64,000 nucleotides of DNA, taken from assembly GCA_028673005.1 (NCBI GenBank), contig CM054118.1, forward strand, positions 7,590,410 through 7,654,409, given 5' to 3'. The notes under the pieces were generated by a model. That model searched no databases. It was not told the origin of the DNA and saw only the letters and a list, made by a program, of their open reading frames with translations. The translations under genes and the position numbers were made by a program. Positions 47,986-59,679 of the stretch are shown one piece after another. Each line of letters opens with the position of its first letter. The stretch's first letter is position 1. The DNA comes from Tanypteryx hageni. Lineage: Eukaryota; Arthropoda; Insecta; Odonata; Petaluridae.

Positions 47986-48779
47986 GATTCTATTATTTCT
48001 ATTTAGGAAATCGCTACTTTAACGTAATGTATTTTAAACAAGAGGTAGACATATTCGATCACTATTCAGTGTAATTTAATTTCAATGCGCATCCGATTGA
48101 CTGCTTTGGCGGTTATCTGCGCCATCTGTTTGACGCAAGCCATCATCAGAGATGGATGATTCATTTTCGAATCCCTTATCGCAAAATATTTGTAGATTTC
48201 CATTGCACGCGGAGTACGAAACGACTACATGTAAAAAAATGTCTTTCGCACCCCTCCGTTAGAATTATACCATTTCACGAGTTAATTGACTGATTTTGTG
48301 AAATATGACATGGCATATCTACTCTTGTAATTTATATAGAAAATTTCATTTTGGTCCGCATGGAAGTACATCTTTTCCACTACAGTTAATTAATAATAAT
48401 AATAAATTATCTAAAGGACTACTTAATCCCGTACCAAGGAGCCCAATTTGTAGAAAGTGACTTAAAGAATGTTACTGTTAAGACTGAAAGTCTATTATAA
48501 CTTGTGTTTATATATATATATTTCGCATGTTTAAAAAAATGCTAAGAGCACTAGGGCAAAAAATTGTCCATAAAGAAGCTAAAAGGACTCCTCAATATGT
48601 CGTATGAGTAAGAAGAGGTAAGAATACTCAATTCACTCACCCAATATGCACACGTAGTTTAACGAGATAATAGGGATAATTCTTTCCTCACAGGTACACA
48701 ACATACAATCACACACTCAATCTCATACACACAAAATTCAAAGAAGCTGACTAGAGGCACAAAGCAAGTAAGGCTTTAG

Positions 48780-49075
48780 GGGAGATTAATCATCGCCAGG
48801 GACCCAGTAGTCGCACGTCAAGTGTTCGTCTCTCACGCACATGTACACACAAAGCTAAATCTATGCTAAACGGTAAAAAAAAGAAGAAGGGGGTTCATGG
48901 GAAGTTACTCCACGCCAGTGACCCTCCAGGCGCACATCAAACTTTCACACACGCACAAGGGTAAACTAACAGATAAAACTAAAAAAGCCAGCCAGGGTTT
49001 GCAGGAAATTAATCCTCGCCAGAGATCCACTGAATACACAGCAATCTTTCATCCATTAACTCACCGACTCAAAAG
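48780..49075. repeat. Minisatellite, about three units of 104-119 bp
   Basis: CGCCAG recurs at 48794, 48913 and 49017, each within TTAATC-TCGCCAGGGACCC-like context and followed by CGCAC..CAA..TTC and ACACGCACA. Confidence 0.6.
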
Positions 49076-49079
49076 ATAT

Positions 49080-50080
49080 TAAAAATTTGAAATTTTTTTC
49101 TCTTAAAAAATTTTGATTTAATTCTGGTAATCATAAACCAAAAGAACTTCTTTTGGATTCTCAACGAAAGCGCAAAGAACACATTTGAAAACTCTTTGTA
49201 CTCCGACGCTGTGTAAACTTCTCCGTTCTCGTTTCCTTGGTTCTCCGGAGAATAAAAGTAATTTTAAATAGCTTTTCATTAAGACGTCTGTCTGATTCAA
49301 ACTAAAATTGTGTTTCTCTCTCACATAATAACTGCATAAATAAAATGCTATGACCGTGAAAAAAATCGAAACCTCGAGATTCCGATACATATGTTCAGGG
49401 GATAAACGATCTAACAAAATTTGAAGCAATCCAATATTTTAAGAGAAACCTCGGCGAAGTAAACCATAACGTGCAATCATAGCTTTTCACAAAATCTCGA
49501 TCTGCAAAAAATGGCGTAAAGATTATGATTAAAATCCACCCAGTATTATATAATTGTGTAATAAAGTACTTTATAATCACCATTAAAAAAATAAAGTGCG
49601 CGTTTTCCCGTGACAAAATGCTATATTACGCCGAGCTACCGCCAAACCAAGCTTTCTCAATATGTATCAGGAGTAGCATTGTTGCCTCGATACCGAGTGC
49701 GAGGAAATCTTTTATACCAATTAATTTAAGCATTGAATTTATTGGACGGACTATAATCGTAAGAATATGGTGGAGTGTATGTATGGCACACCGACGTATT
49801 TATTCCAAATCAGTCCACTCCCACCAGAATTATGAGAGGATTTGTCATTTTTTCAGAATTCCTTATCCTTCCATTATTCATCGATAAATTTTCCTGGAAA
49901 TATTTCCGAACTTAAGTTGCAAGATGCAGAAATAGGCGATAGCTTAAAATTAAAGAACTGGCCCAAAAACATCGGTTTATTGAAAGAAAATATGCGAGTT
50001 AAATTCCACCTGATGAGCCTTCTCGCGAAATTCCGTGACAGAAATAAAAGAACTAGACCTTTTGAAAGGGGAGTAATGCG
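49080..50080. other. Non-coding stretch, no gene seen
   Basis: Contains the dispersed repeat AACTCTTTGTACTCCGACGC (about 49190), related to intron 1 of gene 1. No supportable gene. Confidence 0.4.
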
Positions 50081-50086
50081 CTGATC

Positions 50087-50092
50087 TTTATT
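50087..50092 (-). promoter_or_regulatory. Poly(A) signal of takeout-like gene 2
   Basis: AATAAA on the minus strand, 110 nt after the stop at 50202. Confidence 0.7.
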
Positions 50093-50201
50093 GATGAACG
50101 GCGGAGAAAAACACGAAGCAATCCCGATGAATTAAGCACGATCGATAACAACAACAATCTTTTTCTGATTCGTCAATTTGCTTCTGAAAACGGTAGCAAT
50201 C

Positions 50202-50432
50202 TCAGAAGGTGAACATTATCGGTCGCAAGTAGTGGTTTTCTATGATTTTGTCGATGATGTCTTTCCAAGACACGTTGGCGAGGAACTTGTTGGCGATTTC
50301 TATGATCTTGTCGGAGAGAATGTGAGAGATCTCGGAGCTGTAAGCGTTGAGGACCATAGGAGCGATATCGCTGATCATCTCGTTCGCCATCTCACCTTGA
50401 TCTCCTCCACCAAGAAGCCCTTCGAAGTCCGT
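50202..50432 (-). CDS. Takeout-like gene 2, exon 5 and stop
   Basis: 231 nt from acceptor TTGTCGCAG to the stop at 50202. Encodes TDFEGLLGGGDQGEMANEMI and a C-terminus ending RPIMFTF. Confidence 0.9.
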   Translation of the reverse strand, partial: TDFEGLLGGGDQGEMANEMISDIAPMVLNAYSSEISHILSDKIIEIANKFLANVSWKDIIDKIIENHYLRPIMFTF

Positions 50433-50868
50433 CTGCGACAAAAGACGAAAAATTTGCGTCAGCTTTTTTGTTTCGCTGCCGTGGAATAAATGTTAACCAC
50501 TACGATTTAAGAGATTTCAAAAGTTTTGCATTTTGGAACATTTGAAGACAAAAACCTAATTTAAACTTCGTGATGTTTTTCTATATCGTTAAAAACATTA
50601 CTCACCAAGAGTTTGTCGACGCTGAATATAAGATCAAAGCTATTGATGAAAGCGTGGTCGCCATTAGTGCCGACTTCGATGTTGACGGCGGCTTTGAATC
50701 CGCTGACAACCAACCTATTAAACGAAAGAGATAAATGAATTATATAGAATTTAATCGACCTTCCGGATTTATGCACAGCATATGTCAAACCCTTCGTCCT
50801 GATTTTGTCGGACTTATTTTAACAAATTTATAAATTACATTATTGGCAATTTTTCCCGTTAAATAAAG

Positions 50869-50916
<48 letters not shown>

Positions 50917-53900
50917 TTATTTATTTATATATATTTATATATCGGTCAGTTTACCCCCATCCCACCCTCTCTTTCACTCATCACTCTTCTACATCACACT
51001 CCACGTTTCTCGACTTTAACCTTCCTCTCCGTAATGGGCGCATTGGCGCCTCGGTGCACATCAAAGGTAACAACCACCTACAATACCTTCACTACACCAG
51101 CTGCCGCCCACAACACACCAAGAAATCTTTCCTCGCTGCTGCCCATCCAATTCTCTTTAACATACCCGCAACAACGCTACTCTTCCCTAAGCCCCATGAT
51201 ATCCGCCGACCCAGGAATCTTGGCGACCTGCTATGGCGCAAGGAACTCCCCACTGGTCCTCTACATTCACCCACAGGGTCCTTCCATTGTAAAAGACCAC
51301 GCTGCCTCATATCATTATATATAGACGTTTCTTAAAGAGGAGGATATAACATACAAGTAGTTGGTGCTTGCATTCTGCAAGCATTTCATCTGCCCTGCAA
51401 AATATTTCACCTCTGCACCCAATTTATATCATTCCTTATTGAACAATATTCGATTAAAACAATGCCTTAAATTTGCAATTTTAAGAATATTATACTTTAT
51501 CCAATGTAAGGTGCTAATTCCACACATTTTTATCAAATTTGAAGTTGTAGCACATCTAGAAGTGACATAATATTTATTTAATTGTTTAAATTTCAAAAGT
51601 TTTTAACAGCCGCAATAACACTTTGTTGGAACTTTTCAAATGTTTGTTAGCTTAAATGCACTGAGCTCTACTTAACTTTACAATTTCAGCTTCCTAGCTT
51701 GCCACAAAGTACCTAAACATTTATCTATTAGTTTAAATTTTAAGAATTTTTACAGCCAAAGAAATTAAAATATCAAAATTTTTATAATTTTTTATTTCGT
51801 TTTTTTTTCTTCATAAAATCTACCGGTAAAAAAATTTCAGCTTCGTAACACATTCGTCAATACATAAACCTCAAAAATATGTTTAAACAATTTGGAATTT
51901 TTAGCTATCAAATTTTTAAACTTTTTCAAAATTTTCTTTTTTTCTATGTATAATTTTCTACTAAATAATTTTAAAAACTCGAACCTACAGCATATAGTTT
52001 TCAAGATAAAAATTATTAAACTTTAATGTTCAAATGGGGTTAAAACAACCTCTAAAAATTAACGATTTTAAAATTTTTGATTTTTATAGTTGGTTATGAA
52101 AAAAATTCTATAATCTTGCAATATTTCAGCTTCCTTAACGTATTAGATTGGTCTACACACTGGATTACGTTTTCTCATGCTAACTTATGGGAGATATTCC
52201 GGGATCTCTGGAGTCGAACCCAAAACACTGTAAGCAAAAGTGACAATAAGTCCTAATAGATATTGGGGCCATATAGCAACACTAAAAATTTCATTTTTCT
52301 AGCTTACTGGCAAGTGCCCAAAATTAATTTACAATAATGGCGCAATGCTTTTTTCTTATGGAAAAAAACGCAACTTTCGGAATTTCTGGAGTCGAACTCA
52401 TGTCATTTAGGTAAGAAGTCTCATTTTATCTGTAAGTTTTTCTATCATACAAAAACTAAAACCTTCAGCACTCTTAGCTTTTGTAGTTTGGGCTGGACAT
52501 TAGTATCCTCCTGTATTATCCTCCTCTGTAAGAAACGTCGATATATAATGATAACATATATATATAGGATTACTAGTAGAAGGTGCTTGCATACTGCAAG
52601 CATTTCATCTCACCTTGAAAAAACATTCATTTTTCAGGCAGAAATTTCATCATTACAAATATTCTTTTAATTATTAAGATTTCACATCCGCAGCGATTTT
52701 CATTTTCCCCAAATGTAAAAATAATAGTTTAAAACAATCCCCAAATGTTGCAATTTTAAAAATTTTACACTTTCTCCATTATGGGGTACTAATGCTACAC
52801 AATTTAGCCAAATTTTAAAGTTGTAGCACTTTTAGAAGTCAAATAATATTTTCTAATTGTTTAAATTTAAATAATATTTAACGGCCGCCGAAATTCATGT
52901 ATGGTAAAATTAAAATGTTTTTTTTTTGTGCTAGTTTACTACGTTGTACATAACTTGAAAATTTCAGCTCCATAGCTCATCCCGTAATGTCTAAACAGTT
53001 ATCTATTTGTTTAAACTTTAAGAATTTTTAACTGCCAAACAAATTATAATATCAAAATTTGTATAATTCTTATTTGTTTTTTTTTATGAATTCTACTTAT
53101 AAAAAAATTCAACTCCGTAGCACATGCGAAAATACATAAACCATGAAAATTTGTTTAAAAATTGCGAATTTTTAGCGGCCGCATTGTTGCACTTTTTCAA
53201 GATTTTCGTTTTTTCTAGTCGGTTTTGCACAAAATCCTACCTATGAAAAAATTTTCGAATCTCCAGCACATCTGAAAGTGCCTAAACATAAGTATCCTCC
53301 TATATGTTATCATTATATATCGACGACTCTTACAGAGGATATAACATACTAGTAGTTGGTGCTTGCATACTGCAAGCATTTCATCTCACATTGAAAAAAC
53401 ATTCATTTTTCAGACAGACATTTCATCATTACAAATAGTCTTTTAATTCTAAAGATTTCACCTCCGCGGCGATTTTCGTTTTTCCACATGTTAATAATAG
53501 TTTAAAATGATCCTTAAATGTTGCAATTTTAAATATTTTACACTATTTTCATTATGGGGTACAAATGTTACACATTTTAGTCAAATTTTAAAGTTGTAGC
53601 ACTTCTAGAAGTATAATAATATTTTTGTAATTGTTTAAATTTAAATAATTTTTAACGGCCGCTGCAATTAATATATGGTAAAATTGAAATGTTTTATTGT
53701 GTAATTTTACAACTCTGTAAATAATTTGAAAATTTCAGCTTCCTAGCTTATTCCGTAGTACCTAAACAGTTATCAATTTGTTTAAATTTTAGGAATTTTT
53801 AACTGCCAAACAAATTAAAATATCAGAATTTGTATAATCCCTATTTCGTTTTTTTACAAATCCTACCTTTAAAAATTTTTTCATCTTCTTGGCACATTTG

Positions 53901-55369
53901 AAAATACATAAACCTTGAAAATTTGTTTAAACAATTGTGAATTTTTAGCAGCCGCATTGTTGCACTTTTTCATGATTTTCCTTTTTTTCTAGTAGGTCTT
54001 GTAAAAAATCGTACCTAAGATAAAAATTTCGAATCTCCAGCTCATCTGGAAGTGCCTAAACATTAGTATCCTCCTATATGTATGTTATATGTTATCTCCT
54101 CCTCCTCCTCCTCAGTAAGAAACGTTTATATATAATCGGCTAATTCCTTCTCGTCTTCCCATAAATGCCTCATTTGGTCAACATATTCATGCCTTGATCT
54201 CTTAGGTATTTCCGCTTTTAGAGACTCAATCCCATTTTTCTATTTAACTTGAATCATGACCACGTATTGTGAATACCGTTTTCATGTAGTCTCATTTTGT
54301 CATTGGTATGAGTAGGCACAGTTAACGATTTTACAGGAGTATTTCGTAGAATCCCTTGGAAAAGCATGACATTTTCGTCTTACTTGAAATTTCCATTTCC
54401 GTAAACGGGAAACAAGTCTGCAATATCTCCATCAATGTCGTAGTGTCCAGTTGCTACAATCTCGGGCAGCGTGAAGTTGACGGCCGCGGAGTAATGGAGA
54501 ACGTTCAGTTTGGTGTAGTCGATGTGATAGGAAGCAAGTTCGGTTATGTTGACGTTATCGAAAGAACCGGTCAATCTGAAATCAAACGATGAAGCATCTT
54601 CACGTGAATAGTTATGCTATAAAACACAAACAAGTGGAATTTGCATTGTCGTAAAAGAAAAATTGGTTTACTTGAAGTAACCAAATAGAATGCACGTAGA
54701 AAAATAAAATTCCATATGAATTATAAAATTTTGAATTTTAGTACAAGACATTTTAATTTTGCTTAATCATAGCGTGAAATAATAAGCACTGATTGAATTG
54801 TGCTATAAAAATGAATTTTGTCAAATCTGGAATCACTGTACAAGCACGTGTCATTTTCCACGCAAAATTATCTGTACTTATTCAAATTGATAGTGAATTT
54901 TAGATAAATGGCGATACTACAAATGGACTTTAAAATTTAAAAATTAAATGGGAAAAAAAGGGAAAAAATTTCATAGTATCTTAAAATTCCATCAATGGGC
55001 ATGTTATATTGTATTGAGATTTAGTTTATAAATACTGTCACTTATTTGTTACTATTCATCCCAAAGGATGATTAAATTTAATTTAATTGTGAGGATAGCA
55101 CTTTCTGTTCACGACAGGTACGGGAAATACTACGCCACTCTTTTTAAGCTTTCAATGGTTTTTGTCCTTTTTTATGAGACTGTCATACTTGGCGAAACTC
55201 TGCTGAATGTCGAAAGGGAACGACTTCACGAAGAACGGGTCCAGAGGAGGGATTCCGAATTCGGGAATTCCGACCGGAAATTTCTTTTTCAGGGACTCCA
55301 AGTAGTTCTTCAGGTTGTCGTCCCACACGGAGAACGCGTTAGGGTCAAACAGCTTCTTCAATTCGGCGA
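50202..55369 (-). CDS. JHBP/takeout-family protein, gene 2 (exons 2-5 seen)
   Basis: Tandem paralogue of gene 1 with the same expected role as a secreted carrier of small hydrophobic molecules. Exons: 55369-55189, 54575-54384, 50714-50606, 50432-50202; 713 nt, open throughout with GT-AG junctions and the same phases as gene 1. It shows FPVGIPEFGIPPLDPFFV, TGHYDIDG...LFPVYGNGNF, LVVSGFKAAVNIEV and TDFEGLLGGGDQGEM, ending RPIMFTF. Roughly 60 percent of residues match gene 1 by eye, with no frame damage, so both are probably functional. No cysteine is present in these exons. The signal-peptide exon should lie to the right of 55369, where transposons crowd the sequence, or beyond the window; I did not find it. 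Introns are 613, 3669 and 173 nt. Confidence 0.85.
50606..50714 (-). CDS. Takeout-like gene 2, exon 4
   Basis: 109 nt from acceptor TTTAATAG to donor GTGAGT. Encodes LVVSGFKAAVNIEVGTNGD, then SFDLIFSVDKLL. Confidence 0.9.
50868..50912. repeat. (TA)n microsatellite
   Basis: About 21 TA units, followed by a TTTA/TATT-rich run to 50942, in intron 3 of gene 2. Confidence 0.95.
51039..51325 (+). pseudogene. Penelope-like element fragment
   Basis: The + frame reads GNNHLQYLHYTSCRPQHTKKS and, further on, LLFPKPHDIRRPRNLGDLLW, KELP and GSFHCKRPRC. These match two well-conserved Penelope RT-to-linker blocks, KPTDTHQYLHFTSCHPPHTK and YRRPRNLRDLLV-R..LP...GF.RCG.PRC. The part between them is shortened compared with the family, so this is an internally deleted relic. 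No GIY-YIG domain is seen. It lies in intron 3 of takeout-like gene 2, opposite in orientation. Confidence 0.75.
51326..54135. repeat. Tandem array of a non-coding repeat, 776-bp unit
   Basis: The palindromic core GGTGCTTGCATACTGCAAGC occurs at about 51363, 52582 and 53358. Copies 2 and 3 are 776 bp apart and align throughout, while copy 1 is about 440 bp longer. Units are joined by GTAAGAAACG..ATATATAAT and AGAGGATATAACATAC motifs. A partial copy is at 10550-10945. No coding capacity. Confidence 0.8.
54384..54575 (-). CDS. Takeout-like gene 2, exon 3
   Basis: 192 nt from acceptor GATTTCAG to donor GTAAGA. Encodes LTGSFDNVNITELASYHIDY through TGHYDIDG and LFPVYGNGNF. Confidence 0.9.
55189..55369 (-). 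CDS. Takeout-like gene 2, exon 2
   Basis: 181 nt from acceptor TCTTTTCAG to donor GTATGA. Encodes AELKKLFDPNAFSVWDDNLK, then FPVGIPEFGIPPLDPFFVK. It starts in the same phase as exon 2 of gene 1. Confidence 0.9.
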
Positions 55370-55463
55370 CTGAAAAGATGTGGGGTGAGAAGCTATGAAA
55401 CCAGGCTTATTATGATCGTACCGATACGATCGTTTGAATAAAGTTATTAAAAAGAGGTTAATG

Positions 55464-55540
55464 CAGCGATTCCCAAACCGGGGATCGCGAATAGCTGGCA
55501 GGTGGTCGCGATAATGGATAAATGCATATGGAATAGTTTC
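55464..55540. mobile_element. hAT-like terminal repeat, isolated
   Basis: CAGCGATTCCCAAACCGGGG followed by GATCGCGAATAGC resembles the left part of the short element at 25621. No partner end was found. Confidence 0.35.
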
Positions 55541-56406
55541 AACATTTTTTAAATTTTACTACTTATTATATTGGAATTACTAAAGATTTACAAAATGTGC
55601 TGCACGAATCATTCAGGATTGCAATATAACCAATGTGAAGCTAGACGTACCTTTACAATTAATGACAAAATTACTACAAAGGAATCCTTACGAAACCTTA
55701 CAAAAGAAAGACAAAATGAAAATGGTAATTAACAAGCAGTGGTTTATATTAACTAACAGGTTTTTAGGAACGATAAGCCGCCAGGCTTGTATGCAGGTTA
55801 GGATGGGTCGAAAAAGTTTTTTTCGAAATGTGAAACGCTACTCCCCTCAAAAGTTGTGTTTTGGTGCACACAGCACGTGGTTAATATTACAGTAATATGT
55901 GACACTCTTCAGGTTCCACAACGGAATTGAAATATTATTTAAAAACAGCCTGTTTTGAAATAGCTTGAGTAATTTTCTATTCGAAGTTTTGATGCTAGGA
56001 TGCGTTGAATCGTTTCTTCTGTTCACCCTTTGGCACTTAAAGACCATGGAGTTGAAGAGTATTGACCTAAGGTAGACGGAGAAGGGAGCGTCGAAGGCTC
56101 CAAAATACATTAAATTTATCCCAGTTTTCGGCGTTGAAAGCAATGCAATGATAGGACGAGTGTTTAAGTAAAATAAAAATAATGATGATAGTAATTTGTT
56201 GCTTTGCATGGGACGCGTGCTCTCTTTACAGTAAACAGTCTAGATATTACGGATAGAGTCAACATGGCAACATTGTTTAGCCTTGCACATCCCCACTCGA
56301 TTCCTCTCCATCCGTCTGTCACTGCAGTTGCTCGCGTCAGTCCAAGTGAACGAGTTCACCCAGCATAAGTTGTTCTACAGTTTTTATTTTTGATTAGTTT
56401 GTTGAA

Positions 56407-58230
56407 ATGACCCAAACACGAAAACAGATCGACTGTCCAATATTAGGGAGTTACCAGGAGATGAATGTGAACACGCTGCCAACTAACCAATACGTCATGC
56501 GTCACTACTATTTCGTAAGGAGTAGTAAGATGGAAGAAAGCAATTGAAAGGACCCCTCGGTTGCCGATATTGTAAATGCCGTTGCTGCAAAAGTTGAAGA
56601 AATTTGTAAGAGAGCATCTATACCTACTTCTCGTGTTCCCATAACAGAGAATCAAGAAGTACCACAATGCTATTCAGAAGCTAAAGAAAAGCTGAAAAAG
56701 AAATGATTATAATTATAGGAAGATGCTTGAATGTTACTTTACGGAAGCGCAGCATCCATTTGACATAGCGGCCTGCAAGTGCACCGATTTCACCCGCTGC
56801 AAACGCGAAATTGAACGGAAATTACCTGAACAAGATCGTGCCTTCCTTAAGGATCCGAGATCTGATAGAGCTATGGTGATGAGTGGGATTGATCTTAAAA
56901 CCACCAAGAAAATTAGGAAAAGAGCTGCAAGAAAAGAAGAGAAAGAGCTAACACTGCAGTTGCAAAGGAAATGTGATCGAAAAGAAACCGAAAATTCTTC
57001 AGCCGTAAAAAATAAATATATGGATGAGGTTCCCAGATTTCCAATATCTAGTTCTTCGGAAACAGATATCGCCTCTGATTCATCATCAATTGTCATCAAT
57101 CTTGATGATCACCGATTTCTATCGACCAAGGAAGACTATTTTAACTCTTCTCCATCTACTTCTACATCTGCTTCACAAGTAAGGATAACACTTCCCACTT
57201 TCGCAAGATAGTGTGATAGACGAAACATGAGTGACAGAACTACTGCTGATCTTGCTTCATGATGTTAGCCAGCACTTAGGTCTTTGGAAGGAAATGGTAC
57301 CAGTCATTGATAAGAGTAAAGCAAGGCGAGAACGCAGAGAGAGCCATGCAGTATTTCAAGAATATTATCCAAAAAGTAACAAACTTTGTGCTATATACTT
57401 CGATGGCAGAAGAGATGAAATATTGTTTATTTATAAAACAGAAGAAAACCGAAGAAAATGATGGGAGGAGCACATTTCTTTAGTGGAAGGGCACGTCAGT
57501 GCAGTATTTAAGTCTGCAAAGAACATAAGCAGTGGCATAGATGACTTTCTCCAGGAAAAGAACTTTGACTAATCTGAACTAACTTGCACTGGTAGTGATG
57601 GAAAACCGACAAACACCGGAGTACATAAAGGTGTCTTCCGTCGCCTAGAGGAGAAACTCCAAAGACCTTTGCAGTGGCTTATGTGCATGTTGCATTTCAA
57701 TTAATTGCCTTTCCATCATATGCTACATACATTGGATGGCAAGACATCAGAGCCTTTGCACTTGCGAAAACTCCATGCCCGTTTAATTTGAGGCAGTTGA
57801 GTGTGACTTTCCCTCGGTTTACATGGCAAAATTAGGTGCAGATGAAAAATACTTATTAAAAATTTGTCACGCAGTTTCCCCTGGTATTTTTCCTCAGAGC
57901 CTAGCCAATCGGGATCCTGGAAACTTGGTACACTCTCGCTGGCTAACAACTGCAAACAGAATTCTCCGGCTTTATGTGGCAACGCCTATTCCATCTCAAC
58001 AGCTACAGAAATTAACTACGTTCATAATGCTTGTCTTCGCTCCCATGTGGTTTACAATTACATGCCACCCAAAATGCAAAGACGCCCCTCAACACCTCTG
58101 GCCTACTATATTTCCTCCAAGATATCTAGAAAACGATCTCCGAGAAGTTGTGCACAATGTCATTCAAGGAAACGCATATTTTGCACATCCTAAGAACCTT
58201 GTTCTTGCGATGCTGTGTGATGCTGGGTGG
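56407..58230 (+). pseudogene. Relic of an unnamed transposase-like repeated protein family
   Basis: From the ATG at 56407 (MTQTRKQIDCPILGS) the + strand carries, through frameshifts and stops, segments in a fixed order. First CKCTDFTRCKREIERKLPEQ and RAFLKDPRSDRAMVMSGID (56810-56900). Then VIDKSKARRERRE and LCAIYFDGRRDEIL (57300-57430), GHVSAVFKSAKNI, GSDGKPTNTGVHKGVFRRLE and QRPLQWLMCMLHFN (57590-57705). Last VHSRWLTTANRILRLYVATP, VFAPMWFTITCHPKCKDAPQ and GNAYFAHPKNLVLAM (57930-58215). This order recalls an abundant, usually hypothetical, invertebrate protein. Two spaced Asp motifs (YFDGRRD, GSDG..NTG) followed by RWLTTA would suit an RNase-H-like, hAT-like fold; that is inference. At least five lesions. 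Confidence 0.6.
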
Positions 58231-58620
58231 TTGGGTGGGCACGGGCGGGACTCGGTGCGCAGCCACCTCCTCGTGGTGAGTTTTGGGTTGCATCAAACTA
58301 GCAAAGAGCTGGGCGTTAGCACAATATGTATTTCTAGTGCTCTACAACCGTGATTAAATTAATGGATTTTGGCGTCCCCGACATCCTCGTCCCGTCCATT
58401 TGCGTCACTGTTATGCGATGGCATAATCTTTCTGGTCCCAGCGGAGACCGGAAAAAACGATTTAACCATTTTTGCATCAAAAGTCCGAAAAGAAATAAAT
58501 ATGCGCAGTTTCAAAAACTTAGTATTTTTACTTTCTCATATACGTGGTATATTGAGTAAGTATTGTTATCGTGAAATAATTCGACTTTGAGATTTTGATG
58601 TAAATACGCGTTTTAGGTGT
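58231..58620. other. Non-coding stretch, no gene seen
   Basis: The first part (58220-58290) is GC-rich and may be the end of the preceding element. No terminal repeats recognised. Confidence 0.35.
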
Positions 58621-59290
58621 CCCTGAGTCCATAGAAGTGGTTTTTGCCATGCCGTCTGTCTGTTCGTTGTTCTAGGGCGCAAACGTGTACATTAAATCGA
58701 GTGATATTTCGTATTTGTGCAATATATCATCTTTTGCAAAAAATTTTTTCATAAAAATGATATTGCTAAAAAACTAAGGGTAGTTTATTCTAGGCGATGT
58801 TTAGAAAAAGTTTATTTACTCAAAAAATGGCTCCAGAGAATTTGATTAAAATCAATCCAATTGTAGAGCCTGATGTCATAAATAATACTACGTAAGCTAT
58901 ATATCTCTTGAAATCACTATATGGCATCCAGCGGTATTACAATGTACGCTAAGCTACCTTACCCAAGCCCTATGACGTCACGCCTCTGCCGCGATCCATT
59001 AAAAATCTTATAACAGCCTAAACGGTTAAACTGAATCGAATGATATCTCATATTTGTCGATAATATCATTCATAATAAAGACTCTGAAGAGATGAACGAT
59101 ATTGCGCAACAATTAAGGGTACTTTATTCTAGAATATTTTTAAACAAAATTCGATTTACTCAGAAATGGCTATAAGGATTTTGATTAATATCCATCCAAT
59201 CATGCAGTCTGATGTCATAAATAATATTTACTATGCCATATGTCCCAAAAAATTAGTAAATATCGACCAGTGGCATCAAAATATACCCTA
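58621..59290. repeat. Two-copy diverged tandem repeat, about 338 bp
   Basis: TCGAGTGATATTTCGTATTT (58698) recurs as TCGAATGATATCTCATATTT (59036). GGGTAGTTTATTCTAG / GGGTACTTTATTCTAG and TGATGTCATAAATAATA occur in both copies. Confidence 0.75.
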
Positions 59291-59679
59291 AACTATGGTT
59301 AACTTTCAGTTATAAGCGTTTTTCTTTTATAAATGTCGACCAAACTTATATCCATGCGTATATGAGATAGTTTGTGCAATGTATACTGTGCTGTTTATTT
59401 CGTCTATTTCTGAAATCCTAGTTAATTGTTTTAATTTTTTGGCAGTTTATTAGATAATTGAGGTACAGTGATGTTTAATTGTCTCTTACCATATAATGTA
59501 TAGTATTTGGATACATTATAAAGATATCATGTCCCACCTTTCCATACAATGCTTAGTTTGCATTTTTCTTTTATATTTATCAGAGAAGTAGTTATCTATC
59601 ACCAATATAGGTATATTTTTATAAGATATCAATTGGCATTATATCTGCATCTGCAAACATTAAATTTATTTTATTTAGT

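Noticed and set aside
51034..51335. Host gene on + strand in intron 3 of gene 2
   Set aside because: The frame matches two separate Penelope blocks with an internal deletion, so it is a transposon relic.
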